This document shows positions 10,534 through 18,596 of a DNA stretch of 64,000 nucleotides, piece after piece. The position numbers and the translations under genes were made by a program. Each line of letters starts with the position of its first letter. Positions within the stretch are counted from its first letter, which is position 1. A model generated the notes under the pieces. The model saw only the letters and a list, made by a program, of their open reading frames with translations, had not been told where the DNA came from and did not search any database. Location: the NCBI GenBank assembly GCA_035633115.1, contig DASQFN010000117.1, positions 1 through 64,000 on the forward strand, written 5' to 3'. The DNA is from Gemmatimonadaceae bacterium (GTDB taxonomy: Bacteria > Gemmatimonadota > Gemmatimonadetes > Gemmatimonadales > Gemmatimonadaceae).

Positions 10534-11466
10534 ATGCGTGTCCTCTTCTGGGGGACGCCCGAGTTTGCGGCAGCGCCATTGCGCGCGCTCATCGGCGAAG
10601 GGTTCGACGTGGCAGGCGTTGTCACTCAGCCTGATAAGCCCCAGGGGCGAGCTCGAGTGGAGACACCCCCGCCCGTCAAGCAGATCGCGGTGGAGGAAAG
10701 AATTCCATGCTTCCAGCCGGCGACGCTGCGTGGCGCGGAATTCACGGAAATGCTCGCTGTGATGCAGCCCGACATCTCGATCGTCGTCGCCTACGGCAAC
10801 ATCCTGCCGAAGAAGCTCATCGATCTGCCGGAGCTCGGAACGTTGAACATCCATGCATCGCTCCTCCCCGCGCTCCGCGGAGCGGCGCCCATTCAGGCGG
10901 CGATCAGACAGGGATTGACCGAGACCGGCGTCTCCATCATGCGAATGGTTCCGGCATTGGACGCGGGCCCCGTGATACTGCAGGCGCCGACGCCGATACC
11001 TGACGACGAGACATACGGCGAGCTGCAGCTCCGACTGTCGGAGCTCGGCGCCCTCACTCTTGTCGAAGCACTCACGCTGATATCATTGGGACAGGCATCC
11101 GAGACGGAGCAGGACGAGTCGCGCGTCTCATACGCGCCCAAGGTCACGCGCGATGATGCTCGAATCGACTGGCGACTCGACGCAGCCGAAGTATCTCGCC
11201 TCATTCGCGCCTACGATCCGAAACCAGGATCATTCACGACGCGGAATGGAGTGGACGTAAAAGTCTTCGGGCCGCGCGTCGTAAGCGATGCCGGTGAAGC
11301 GGCGGCCCCCGGCGAAGTGATCTCCGCAACGCCGGACCTCATCGTCGCGTGCAGCAAGGGAGCGATACGAATCAGTGACGTACAACCTGCGGGAAGGAGC
11401 CGTATGATCGCGGCTGACTGGGCACGCGGACGCGGCATTGCACCCGGCGACGTCCTCGGCAGCTGA
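10534..11466 (+). CDS. fmt: Methionyl-tRNA formyltransferase
   Basis: Formylates initiator Met-tRNA using 10-formyltetrahydrofolate. The 310-residue product begins MRVLFWGTPEFAAAPL and carries TQPDKPQGR, the catalytic block LNIHASLLPALRGAAPIQ, MVPALDAGPVI and the C-terminal OB-like tRNA-binding domain. No intergenic space separates it from def. Downstream lies a thiamine gene group rather than rsmB directly. Confidence 0.97.
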   Translation: MRVLFWGTPEFAAAPLRALIGEGFDVAGVVTQPDKPQGRARVETPPPVKQIAVEERIPCFQPATLRGAEFTEMLAVMQPDISIVVAYGNILPKKLIDLPELGTLNIHASLLPALRGAAPIQAAIRQGLTETGVSIMRMVPALDAGPVILQAPTPIPDDETYGELQLRLSELGALTLVEALTLISLGQASETEQDESRVSYAPKVTRDDARIDWRLDAAEVSRLIRAYDPKPGSFTTRNGVDVKVFGPRVVSDAGEAAAPGEVISATPDLIVACSKGAIRISDVQPAGRSRMIAADWARGRGIAPGDVLGS

Positions 11467-11540
11467 CGACTTCCAGGCCTCCGTCGAGCGCTGGGCCACA
11501 GGCCGCAGCGACGCTGCGCGATTTTCCCCGCGTCCATGCG

Positions 11541-12269
11541 GTGACGAACACAGCCACCGTGAAGCGCACGGAGTTTCTTCAGACCGCGGAGCGAGTGATG
11601 CGCGCTTTAGGCGCACGGGGGGCTGTTCATCTCCGCACGTCGAGCACGCCCGGCCGGCGGTTCCACGAGCTGGCGTCGGCACTGGCCGATATTCAGAACA
11701 CCACCGGCTGCTGGTTGATAGTGAACGACAGAGTGGACATCGCTGCCGCCGTCGGAGCAAAGGGAATTCAGCTCGCATCTCATTCCTTGAGAGTTTCCGA
11801 AGCCCGGGCCGTTGCCCCCGACATCCCGGCGGGAATCAGCGTTCACAGCGTCGACGAAGCGGTGGCAGCGCAAGCGTCCGGGGCCGCCTGGTGCGTCGCT
11901 GGAAGCGTGTTCGAGACGCCGACGCATCCCGGTCGCTCGGAGGCGCGTGTGCCGTTCATCGAAGAGGTCGCGCGAGCGGTGAGCATTCCCATCATCGCGA
12001 TCGGAGGCATCCAACCGGAGCACGTTACCGCGCTTCGCCAGGCCGGAGCGTACGGAATCGCCACCATTCGCGGCGTCGACTGGGAGCGGCGGTTGTCCAT
12101 GCTCGATACCGATCCTTCTCCTGGAAAAACGCGACTTGCAGGCTCGCCTCACAGAACGTCTGAGGAAGCCATCATCCGCTATATTTCGATCTATGATTGG
12201 GACTCCGGAAGCGAGCGAGATCATCACGCTGACGGTAAACGGCGCTCCCCGGGATATTCCGCGGAATAG
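11541..12269 (+). CDS. ThiE/TenI-type thiamine phosphate synthase-like protein
   Basis: A TIM-barrel protein of the ThiE/TenI family, which joins the thiazole and pyrimidine units or aromatises the thiazole. Visible motifs: CWLIVNDRVDIAAAVGAKGIQLASHS, reduced here to NDRVDIAAAVGAKGIQL, AGSVFETPTHPG and IIAIGGIQPEHV. The first canonical start is GTG 11541, yet the frame is open upstream to 11418 and codons for FPRVHAVT just before the GTG resemble the family's first strand, so the true start or an unusual start codon is unclear. The last 25 codons overlap thiS in another frame and look non-native, suggesting the original stop was lost. ThiE and TenI functions cannot be separated by sight. Confidence 0.8.
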   Translation: MTNTATVKRTEFLQTAERVMRALGARGAVHLRTSSTPGRRFHELASALADIQNTTGCWLIVNDRVDIAAAVGAKGIQLASHSLRVSEARAVAPDIPAGISVHSVDEAVAAQASGAAWCVAGSVFETPTHPGRSEARVPFIEEVARAVSIPIIAIGGIQPEHVTALRQAGAYGIATIRGVDWERRLSMLDTDPSPGKTRLAGSPHRTSEEAIIRYISIYDWDSGSERDHHADGKRRSPGYSAE

Positions 12270-12426
12270 CACAATGGCGGAGCTCCTCGGATCGCTCCGC
12301 ATCGACCCCCGCCTCGTTGTCGTCGAGCACAACCGGACCATCCTTCGCGATCGCGATACCTATCCGACGCACGGACTTTCACACGGCGACGTAGTGGAGA
12401 TCGTTCACTTCGTCGGGGGCGGCTGA
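12193..12426 (+). CDS. thiS: Sulfur carrier protein ThiS
   Basis: A 77-residue ubiquitin-like protein whose C-terminal Gly-Gly becomes a thiocarboxylate that donates sulfur to ThiG. ATG 12193 starts MIGTPEASEIITLTVNGAP, and the fold ends in the canonical HGDVVEIVHFVGGG tail. It overlaps the 3-prime end of the thiE-like gene by 77 bases in another frame. The activating adenylyltransferase thiF is not in the window. The stop region is part of a 20-bp tandem repeat. Confidence 0.93.
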   Translation: MIGTPEASEIITLTVNGAPRDIPRNSTMAELLGSLRIDPRLVVVEHNRTILRDRDTYPTHGLSHGDVVEIVHFVGGG

Positions 12427-12470
12427 GATGCGTTGGGGGCGGCTGAGATGCGTTGCGGGCGATTGAGATG
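12416..12470 (+). repeat. 20-bp tandem repeat at the thiS-thiG junction
   Basis: Two perfect 20-base copies (12416-12435 and 12436-12455) plus a degenerate 15-base third copy (12456-12470, 12 of 15 identical). The first copy holds the thiS stop; the third holds the thiG start ATG 12468. ATGs in the first two copies lie in other frames. Confidence 0.9.
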
Positions 12471-13277
12471 AGCGGGTCCACAACAGTCGAGGCGTCTCTC
12501 GATCCCTTTCCGCTGACTATTGCGGGCCGCGAGTTCCGCTCGCGACTCATGTTGGGCACCGGAAAGTACGGCTCGAACGCCGAGATGATGGAGGCAATCG
12601 AAGCTTCCGGTGCTGAGATCGTAACTGTTGCGGTGAGGCGCGTGGATCTCGATCGCGCGAACGACGAAGGGATCCTCCACCATCTCGACCCCGATCGGTT
12701 GTTCCTCCTCGCCAACACCGCCGGCTGCTACTCGGCTGATGAGGCGATTCGCTACGCTCGTCTCGCGCGGGCCGCAGGGTTCAACGAGTGGGTGAAGCTC
12801 GAAGTGATCGGCGACCAGGAGACGCTTCTTCCCGATACGGAAGGTCTGCTTGTCGCGACGCGAGCGCTTGCCGCTGAAGGATTCAAGGTGATGGCGTACA
12901 CGAACGACGATCTGATCACCGCGCTGCGCCTGGAGGAAGCAGGCGCGGTTGCCGTGATGCCGCTGGCGTCGCCAATCGGATCGGGGCTCGGGATGCTGAA
13001 CCAGTACGCGATTCGCACAATCAAGCGTCGCCTGAGCGTTCCGGTAATCGTCGATGCAGGCGTCGGCACCGCGTCCGACGCATGCATCGTGATGGAGCAG
13101 GGCGTGGACGGAATTCTCATGAACACCGGCATCGCCGCGGCGTCCGATCCGGTACGCATGGCAACTGCAATGCGACAGGCAGTCGACGCGGGACGCCTTG
13201 CTTATCTGGCCGGCAGGATGCCGAAGCGGGAGATTGCTCTTCCCTCCTCTCCCGTCTCGGGAATGCTCGACCGATGA
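12468..13277 (+). CDS. thiG: Thiazole synthase ThiG
   Basis: Forms the thiazole phosphate ring of thiamine from deoxyxylulose phosphate, dehydroglycine and ThiS thiocarboxylate. I take ATG 12468 (MSGSTTVEASLDP), giving 269 residues; an in-frame TTG at 12453 lies in the tandem repeat. Core motifs: FRSRLMLGTGKY, LPNTAGC-like LLANTAGCYSADEA, WVKLEVIGD, AVMPLASPIGSGLG and VPVIVDAGVGTASDA, ending in the MNTGIAAASDP phosphate site. The ATGA overlap with rsmB ties it to the operon. Confidence 0.97.
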   Translation: MSGSTTVEASLDPFPLTIAGREFRSRLMLGTGKYGSNAEMMEAIEASGAEIVTVAVRRVDLDRANDEGILHHLDPDRLFLLANTAGCYSADEAIRYARLARAAGFNEWVKLEVIGDQETLLPDTEGLLVATRALAAEGFKVMAYTNDDLITALRLEEAGAVAVMPLASPIGSGLGMLNQYAIRTIKRRLSVPVIVDAGVGTASDACIVMEQGVDGILMNTGIAAASDPVRMATAMRQAVDAGRLAYLAGRMPKREIALPSSPVSGMLDR

Positions 13278-14653
13278 CTCCCGCAACGGGCGGCGGCATG
13301 ACCGGAAGCGGAGGGGCCACTGCTCAGCTCGCACAGGTCGCCGGAGTGACTCCGGGTCGGATCGCGGCAGCGAAAATCTGCGCGGACATGCGCGGCGGTG
13401 AATTGCTCGACGCTGCTTTCGAGCGAAGAACGGGCGGCCTCGATGCCCGCGACAGGCGCTGGCTCCGCGAGCTCGCTTACGGAATGCTTCGCCGGCGCGG
13501 TCTGATCGACGCCATTCTCGCAGAGCGCGTGCGGGGCGGCCTCGCGAGGATAGATGCCGATCTGGTCGATCTTTTCCGCCTGGGAGTATACCAGCTGCTG
13601 TACATGGGGAGTGTCCCCGCCTACGCCGCAATCGCACAGACAGTCGAGCTCGCGAAGGTGAGACACGGCATCGGCGCGAGCAAGCTGGTGAACGCTGTGT
13701 TGCGCAGAGTCGACCGCGAGCGCGACGACCTCGAGCCTGTTCTTCCGTCAGACCCGGCCGAAGCGCTCGCCGTCAAATACTCGCACCCGGCGTGGCTTGT
13801 GCGCCGTTGGCTGTCGCGATGGGGAAAGGACGCCACCGAGCTGATGCTGACGCGAAACAATGGCGAAGCCCCGGTAGTTCTTCGCCCGTTTGGAATCGTT
13901 CGGGAGCAGCTCGAAGCGATGCTCGAGTCCGCGGACGTTCACGTCGAGGAGGGCGGCGCTCCGCTCGTGCGCGACAGCATTCAGGTTTCGGGTGGAATCA
14001 CGCTCGGCGATCTCGGCGCGTTCAGGCAGGGGTTGTTCTTCATTCAGGATCCGGCTTCCACGCTCGTCACGTATTACGCCGCCATGCCCGCTGATGCGGT
14101 GGTCGCAGATCTCTGCGCGGCGCCGGGAGGAAAGGCACTCGAGCTCTCACGATTCGCTCGTCTCGTCGTAGCAGCCGATCGCTCCCCCACCCGTCTGGTT
14201 CGCGTTGTCGCGAATCGCGCGCGTCTGGAAGTGGAGAACATGCACATCATCGCCGCCGATGCTCTCCTCCCTGCGATCCGGCCTGTCGAAGCAGTTCTGG
14301 TGGATGCTCCCTGCACGGGCACCGGGACATTCCGCCGGCATCCGGACGCGCGATGGCGACTGCGTATCTCGGACCTCGCGGTGATGGCATCTCGTCAGGC
14401 GAGTCTGCTGCACTCCGCGGCGACAGTCGTGGCACCGGGCGGCCTCCTCGTCTACAGTACCTGCTCGCTGGAGCCCGAAGAGAATGAGGAGCAGATCGAG
14501 GCCTTTCTTGGGACTCACGAGAACTGGCGGCTCGAGCCTCCGCCTGCGGGAGCGGTTCCCGCGGAGACGCTCGACGGCGGATATCTGCGCGTACTTCCAC
14601 ATCTGCATGGCACGGATGGCGCGTTCGCGGCCCGCCTCCGGAGGGTGGACTAG
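13274..14653 (+). CDS. rsmB: 16S rRNA (cytosine-C5)-methyltransferase RsmB
   Basis: SAM-dependent methyltransferase that makes m5C967 in 16S rRNA. ATG 13274 overlaps the thiG stop and gives 459 residues. The N-terminal NusB-like domain (DRRWLRELAYGMLRRRGLID, shortened here to RDRRWLRELAYGMLRRR) is followed by the SAM site DLCAAPGGKALEL, the VDAPCTGTGTFRRHPD motif with one conserved Cys, and YSTCSLEPEENEEQ with the catalytic Cys. Its position after def and fmt is the conserved one if the thiamine genes are ignored. Confidence 0.96.
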   Translation: MTPATGGGMTGSGGATAQLAQVAGVTPGRIAAAKICADMRGGELLDAAFERRTGGLDARDRRWLRELAYGMLRRRGLIDAILAERVRGGLARIDADLVDLFRLGVYQLLYMGSVPAYAAIAQTVELAKVRHGIGASKLVNAVLRRVDRERDDLEPVLPSDPAEALAVKYSHPAWLVRRWLSRWGKDATELMLTRNNGEAPVVLRPFGIVREQLEAMLESADVHVEEGGAPLVRDSIQVSGGITLGDLGAFRQGLFFIQDPASTLVTYYAAMPADAVVADLCAAPGGKALELSRFARLVVAADRSPTRLVRVVANRARLEVENMHIIAADALLPAIRPVEAVLVDAPCTGTGTFRRHPDARWRLRISDLAVMASRQASLLHSAATVVAPGGLLVYSTCSLEPEENEEQIEAFLGTHENWRLEPPPAGAVPAETLDGGYLRVLPHLHGTDGAFAARLRRVD

Positions 14654-15427
14654 TTGCAGGGGCGCGCGCTCGGAAGGCGTGCGTTCCCTTATCTGGTTGT
14701 CGGCGTCTTCGGGTTTCTGCTGTCCTACATCCTCCTTTTTATCTTTGCGTTTCCATCGGAGGTGCTCCCAGACGACGGCCGTGTGCCGACCGTCATAGGC
14801 CTTCCATTCGACGCGGCGGTCGCTTCAATCGAAAAGGCGGGGTTCAGCGCGGTGAAAGGAGAGACTCGATTTCACCGCAGCGTCGCAAAGGACATCATCC
14901 TGCAACAGGACCCGCCGGCCGGCAGCCTTCAGAAACGCGGAATCGACATCACGCTCGCGGTAAGCGGCGGGCAGCGGAGTGCGGTTGTCCCCGATGTCGC
15001 AGGGCTGAGCCAGCAGCAGGCACGGCTCGCGATTGAGAATGCGGGCTTCCAGTTCGGTTCGGTACGGCAGCAGACCAGCGAGCAGCCACGCGGAGCCGTG
15101 GTCGGCAGCGATCCTCCAAGCGGTGACTCGCTCCCGCTCCCCGCGGTTGTGCGAATCACCATCAGCCAGGGACCATCGGCGCTTCAGCTGCCCGATCTCG
15201 CCGGGCGCACCGTGGCCGACGCCCGCTCGACCCTCGAGCAGCTCGGGCTTCGCGTAGGCGGAATCTCTCGCGACACCAGCTCGTTCCAGCCCGAGAACAC
15301 AGTGCTCTCGCAATCGCCGGCTGCCGGCAACCTCGTGGCCGCCGGATCGCGCGTGGACCTGCGTATCTCCCTGTTCCCATCGCCGCCGGTTATCCCGCCT
15401 ATCGACACCGGTGGCGTGGAGCGATGA
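14654..15427 (+). CDS. Membrane-anchored protein with three PASTA domains, no kinase domain
   Basis: TTG 14654 follows the rsmB stop directly and gives 257 residues. A very short cytoplasmic tail (about 10 residues) precedes one transmembrane helix (residues about 12-33, YLVVGVFGFLLSYILLFIF). Three PASTA repeats follow outside the membrane, roughly residues 43-108, 111-176 and 179-244, marked by VPTVIGLPFDAA, VPDVAGLSQQQA and LPDLAGRTVADA. PASTA domains bind peptidoglycan fragments and usually decorate penicillin-binding proteins or Ser/Thr kinases. In Bacillus the kinase PrkC with PASTA repeats lies in this same slot between rsmB and rpe; here no kinase domain or phosphatase gene is present. 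Confidence 0.93.
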   Translation: MQGRALGRRAFPYLVVGVFGFLLSYILLFIFAFPSEVLPDDGRVPTVIGLPFDAAVASIEKAGFSAVKGETRFHRSVAKDIILQQDPPAGSLQKRGIDITLAVSGGQRSAVVPDVAGLSQQQARLAIENAGFQFGSVRQQTSEQPRGAVVGSDPPSGDSLPLPAVVRITISQGPSALQLPDLAGRTVADARSTLEQLGLRVGGISRDTSSFQPENTVLSQSPAAGNLVAAGSRVDLRISLFPSPPVIPPIDTGGVER

Positions 15428-16089
15428 GCGCGCGAATTGCGCCTTCGATTCTTACCGCCGATTTCGGCCGCCTGTCCGAAGAGATCGCGATGCTGGTCGC
15501 GGGCGGAGCGGACATGATCCATCTCGACGTGATGGATGGGCGCTTCGTCCCGAACATCACCTTCGGCGAAAAGATGATCGCGACCGTGCGCGCCCTAACG
15601 TCGCTTCCGCTCGACGTGCACATGATGGTTGAAGAGCCCGAGCGCTACTTCGAGTCCTTTGCGGGCGCGGGAGCTACCGGGATGACGATCCATGTCGAGG
15701 CGGCTCCGCACCTTCAGCGGCAGCTTGCGCAAATTCGGGAGCTGGCATGCGCCGCCGGCGCGGCAGTGAACCCGGGAACTTCGCTTGCATCCGTCCGCGA
15801 GGTCCTCGCCGATCTCGATCTTCTTTTGATCATGACGGTCAATCCCGGCTTCGGGGGCCAGGAATTCATTGCTTCGTCGCCCGACAAGGTCGCGCGGGCG
15901 CGCCAGCTTCTGAGCGACGGACGAAGCCGCGCCGCGCTTGAAGTCGATGGAGGAATCGGGCGCGAGAATATTGCTCCGGTCTGGCGCGCGGGCGCCGACA
16001 CGTTCGTTGCAGGCAATTCGATCTTCGGCGCGGCCGATCCGCAGGCGGAGATCGGTGCGCTCCGCAACATCTGCTCGGTGACGGTATGA
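15424..16089 (+). CDS. rpe: Ribulose-phosphate 3-epimerase
   Basis: Interconverts ribulose 5-phosphate and xylulose 5-phosphate in the pentose phosphate pathway. The 221-residue TIM barrel shows APSILTADFGRL, MIHLDVMDGRFVPNITFG (metal and catalytic Asp), LDVHMMVEEPE, MTVNPGFGGQEFI and EVDGGIGRENI. The start overlaps the PASTA gene stop by 4 bases and its stop overlaps the next start, a fully coupled run. Confidence 0.97.
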   Translation: MSARIAPSILTADFGRLSEEIAMLVAGGADMIHLDVMDGRFVPNITFGEKMIATVRALTSLPLDVHMMVEEPERYFESFAGAGATGMTIHVEAAPHLQRQLAQIRELACAAGAAVNPGTSLASVREVLADLDLLLIMTVNPGFGGQEFIASSPDKVARARQLLSDGRSRAALEVDGGIGRENIAPVWRAGADTFVAGNSIFGAADPQAEIGALRNICSVTV

Positions 16090-16652
16090 TGGACCGACCG
16101 CGCATTGCGATTGTGCTCGGCGTGATCGGACTCGTCGGCGCCGTCTTCATGGCGGGCAAGAGCTACCTCGGTAACGAGCTGTCCCCGCTGGGCGTCGGTG
16201 ACGAGGCGCCGAACTTCAAGGCTGCGACGCTCGACTCGGTCGCGCGCGAGAAAACGCTGGCGGAGTACAAGGGCAACGTCGTCATGATCAACATCTGGGC
16301 GACCTGGTGCAAGCCATGCGTCGTGGAGATGCCGAGCATCGAGCAGCTCCACCAGGCGTATGCCCCTCGTGGGTTGAAGGTCATCGCCGTCAGCGTCGAC
16401 GACCCCGGAACCGACGAGCAGATCCGAGCTTTCGTGAAGCGGTACGGCCTCACGTTCGAGATACTCCACGATCAGGGAGGTCAGGCAGGCCCGGTCAGCA
16501 AGCTCTACGATGCCACCCGTTATCCCGAGACAGTCATCATCGGCCGCGACGGAATCATCCGCAAGAAATTCAGCGGAGCGACGGATTGGAATTCGCCCGT
16601 GAACCGCGCGCTGATCGAGCGGCTTCTCGAGGAAAAGACGACAACAGATTGA
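16086..16652 (+). CDS. TlpA/ResA-like membrane-anchored thioredoxin
   Basis: A 188-residue protein with an N-terminal signal anchor (IAIVLGVIGLVGAVFMAG) and an AhpC/TSA-Redoxin-type thioredoxin domain beginning LGVGDEAPNF. The redox centre is WATWCKPCVVEMP, and the cis-proline region is RYPETVIIGRDG. Such proteins face the periplasm and reduce disulfides, often of apocytochromes or copper-handling proteins. It is embedded between rpe and tsaD with 4-base overlaps on both sides, so context does not reveal the substrate. Confidence 0.9.
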   Translation: MMDRPRIAIVLGVIGLVGAVFMAGKSYLGNELSPLGVGDEAPNFKAATLDSVAREKTLAEYKGNVVMINIWATWCKPCVVEMPSIEQLHQAYAPRGLKVIAVSVDDPGTDEQIRAFVKRYGLTFEILHDQGGQAGPVSKLYDATRYPETVIIGRDGIIRKKFSGATDWNSPVNRALIERLLEEKTTTD

Positions 16653-17689
16653 CGCGCATCCTCGGAATTGAGACGTCGTGCGACGAGACCTCGGCGGCGC
16701 TGCTCGAGGGAAGCGGCGACGACGTGTCGCAACGCTCGCTCGTCATTCTCTCGCAGGACGTCCATCGGGTATTCGGCGGCGTTGTCCCGGAGATCGCGTC
16801 CCGCGCGCACCTTACCAGCATCGTCCCTGTGGTTTCCCGGGCGCTGGAGGATGCGGGAGCCACCATTGACCAGGTCGACGCTATTGCGGTGACCCACACG
16901 CCCGGGCTCATCGGTGCTCTTCTCGTTGGCGTCTGCTACGCGAAAGCGCTCGCGTTTGCGCGTGGAATTCCGGTCATCCCCATCCATCATATGGAGGGAC
17001 ACCTTTTCGCGACGTCACTCGAGCATCGGGATGCGATCCCGCCGTTCACGGCGCTTCTCGTTTCCGGCGGTCACACAATGCTTCTCGACGTCGAAGAGTG
17101 GGGACTCTATCGGCTACTCGGCGCAACCCGCGACGACGCCGCGGGTGAGGCGTTCGACAAGGTTGCGAAGCTGCTCGGCCTGCCCTATCCCGGCGGCAGG
17201 CACATCGAGGCGCTCGCCCGCGAGGGAGACCCGGCGCGATTTCGCTTCACAAGGCCGATGGTGCGCCGTAACGATGCACCGACGGACGCCGACTATTACG
17301 CGTTCTCGTTCAGTGGACTCAAGACAGCGGTGCTCAACGCGGTGAAAAGCACCGGCGGAGAGGAGATCGATCGCAAGCACATCGCGCGCGGATTCCAGGA
17401 CGCGCTGATCGACACCCTGGTCGAGAAAACTTTTCGCGCGGCGAGCGAGTTCGGCAGGCAGCGAATCGTCCTCGGCGGCGGTGTCGCGTGCAACTCGGCG
17501 CTGGTGGAGGCAATGCGCAAGCGGGTCGAGGAGATTGGCGCCGAGGTTTTCGCCCCGTCGGCGCGTCTCGCTACCGATAACGCAGCGATGATCGCGCGCG
17601 CGGGTTTTCATCACTACTATCGAGGTGAGCGCGGATCGCTTGATTTGAACGCCTTCGCGAGTCGCCCGCTTCCCGGACTGATCGCCTAA
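16649..17689 (+). CDS. tsaD: tRNA N6-threonylcarbamoyladenosine transferase TsaD
   Basis: Catalytic subunit that installs t6A37 on ANN-decoding tRNAs. The correct start is TTG 16649, overlapping the previous stop (TTGA) and giving 346 residues beginning LTRILGIETSCDETSAALL. Family motifs are complete: GGVVPEIASRAH, IPIHHMEGHL (metal-binding His), ALLVSGGHTML, GEAFDKVAKLLGLPYPGG and VLGGGVACN. Longer upstream in-frame sequence is only readthrough of the tlpA region in another frame. Confidence 0.97.
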   Translation: MTRILGIETSCDETSAALLEGSGDDVSQRSLVILSQDVHRVFGGVVPEIASRAHLTSIVPVVSRALEDAGATIDQVDAIAVTHTPGLIGALLVGVCYAKALAFARGIPVIPIHHMEGHLFATSLEHRDAIPPFTALLVSGGHTMLLDVEEWGLYRLLGATRDDAAGEAFDKVAKLLGLPYPGGRHIEALAREGDPARFRFTRPMVRRNDAPTDADYYAFSFSGLKTAVLNAVKSTGGEEIDRKHIARGFQDALIDTLVEKTFRAASEFGRQRIVLGGGVACNSALVEAMRKRVEEIGAEVFAPSARLATDNAAMIARAGFHHYYRGERGSLDLNAFASRPLPGLIA

Positions 17690-17701
17690 CCAATTCACGG
17701 A

Positions 17702-18577
17702 ATGATACCAGGCATCTTCGCCACGATCGTGCACCATCCGCTGTCATATCAGGTCGGGCCGCTGCAGCTCACCGGCTTCGGGCTGGCAATGCTTCTGACG
17801 TTCGTCATCGCGCAGATAATCTCGCAGCACGAAATGGAGAGGCGCGGTCACGACGGGTCCGTGATGAGCGATCTCGTGTTTGCGGCGGTCATCGGCGGGC
17901 TTCTCGGCGCCAAGCTGTACTACGCGATTATGGCAGGCGACTTCTCGGCGCTCGCGAGCCGGGCGGGGTTCGTGTTCTGGGGCGGGCTGATGGGAGGAAT
18001 CCTCGCCACCGCGGCGGTGATGCGTTACAAGAAGCTGAGCTTCGCGCGGATCAGCGACGTCGCCGCAACTACGCTCGCGGCGAGCTATGCCGTCGGGAGA
18101 ACGGGATGCTGGGCGGTTGGCGACGACTACGGCCGCCCGTGGAATGGCCCGTGGGCGACGATGTTCCCGGAGGGTGCGCCGCCTTCGACCGTCGGCAACA
18201 TGTCGCGCATGTTCGGGGCGCAGTTTCCGGTGGGCACGCCCGAGAATGAAGTCGTTGCCGTGCATCCGACGCAACTTTACGAGGTCGCTCTCGGTTTCGT
18301 GATGTTTCTCATTCTCTGGCGCTTCCGCGATCACAAGCACGCCGAGGGCTGGTTGTTCGGCTTCTACTGCGTTCTCGCCGGAATCGAGCGGTTCATCATC
18401 GAATTCTTCCGGGCGAAGGACGACCGGTTCCTGCTCGGTGGCTGGATGACGACCGCGCAGCTGATCGCCATCGCGTTCGCCGTCGGCGGGGCGTTGTGGA
18501 TGTACCTTCGCTGGAATGTCGGGCCGGGCAAGCCGGGCATTAACGGTCCTGCCGCAGCGCGAGCGGCTGCGAGATAG
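17702..18577 (+). CDS. lgt: Prolipoprotein diacylglyceryl transferase
   Basis: Integral inner-membrane enzyme that attaches diacylglycerol to the lipobox cysteine of prolipoproteins. The 291-residue sequence is rich in hydrophobic spans and contains the Lgt signature region AVGRTGCWAVGDDYGRP, plus HPTQLYEVALGF and RFIIEFFRAKDD. An insert (MFPEGAPPSTVGNMSR and following) sits between signature and HPTQLYE, as in other members. It is the last gene of the long plus-strand run and is closed by a hairpin. Confidence 0.95.
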   Translation: MIPGIFATIVHHPLSYQVGPLQLTGFGLAMLLTFVIAQIISQHEMERRGHDGSVMSDLVFAAVIGGLLGAKLYYAIMAGDFSALASRAGFVFWGGLMGGILATAAVMRYKKLSFARISDVAATTLAASYAVGRTGCWAVGDDYGRPWNGPWATMFPEGAPPSTVGNMSRMFGAQFPVGTPENEVVAVHPTQLYEVALGFVMFLILWRFRDHKHAEGWLFGFYCVLAGIERFIIEFFRAKDDRFLLGGWMTTAQLIAIAFAVGGALWMYLRWNVGPGKPGINGPAAARAAAR

Positions 18578-18596
18578 TTGACTTTGTCAACTATTT
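18574..18596. terminator. Hairpin between lgt and the convergent FTR1 gene
   Basis: Perfect 9-bp stem ATAGTTGAC (18574-18582) and GTCAACTAT (18586-18594) with loop TTT, covering the lgt stop codon and followed by TT. It lies between two convergent genes and could serve both strands. The stem is AT-rich, so strength is uncertain. Confidence 0.55.
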
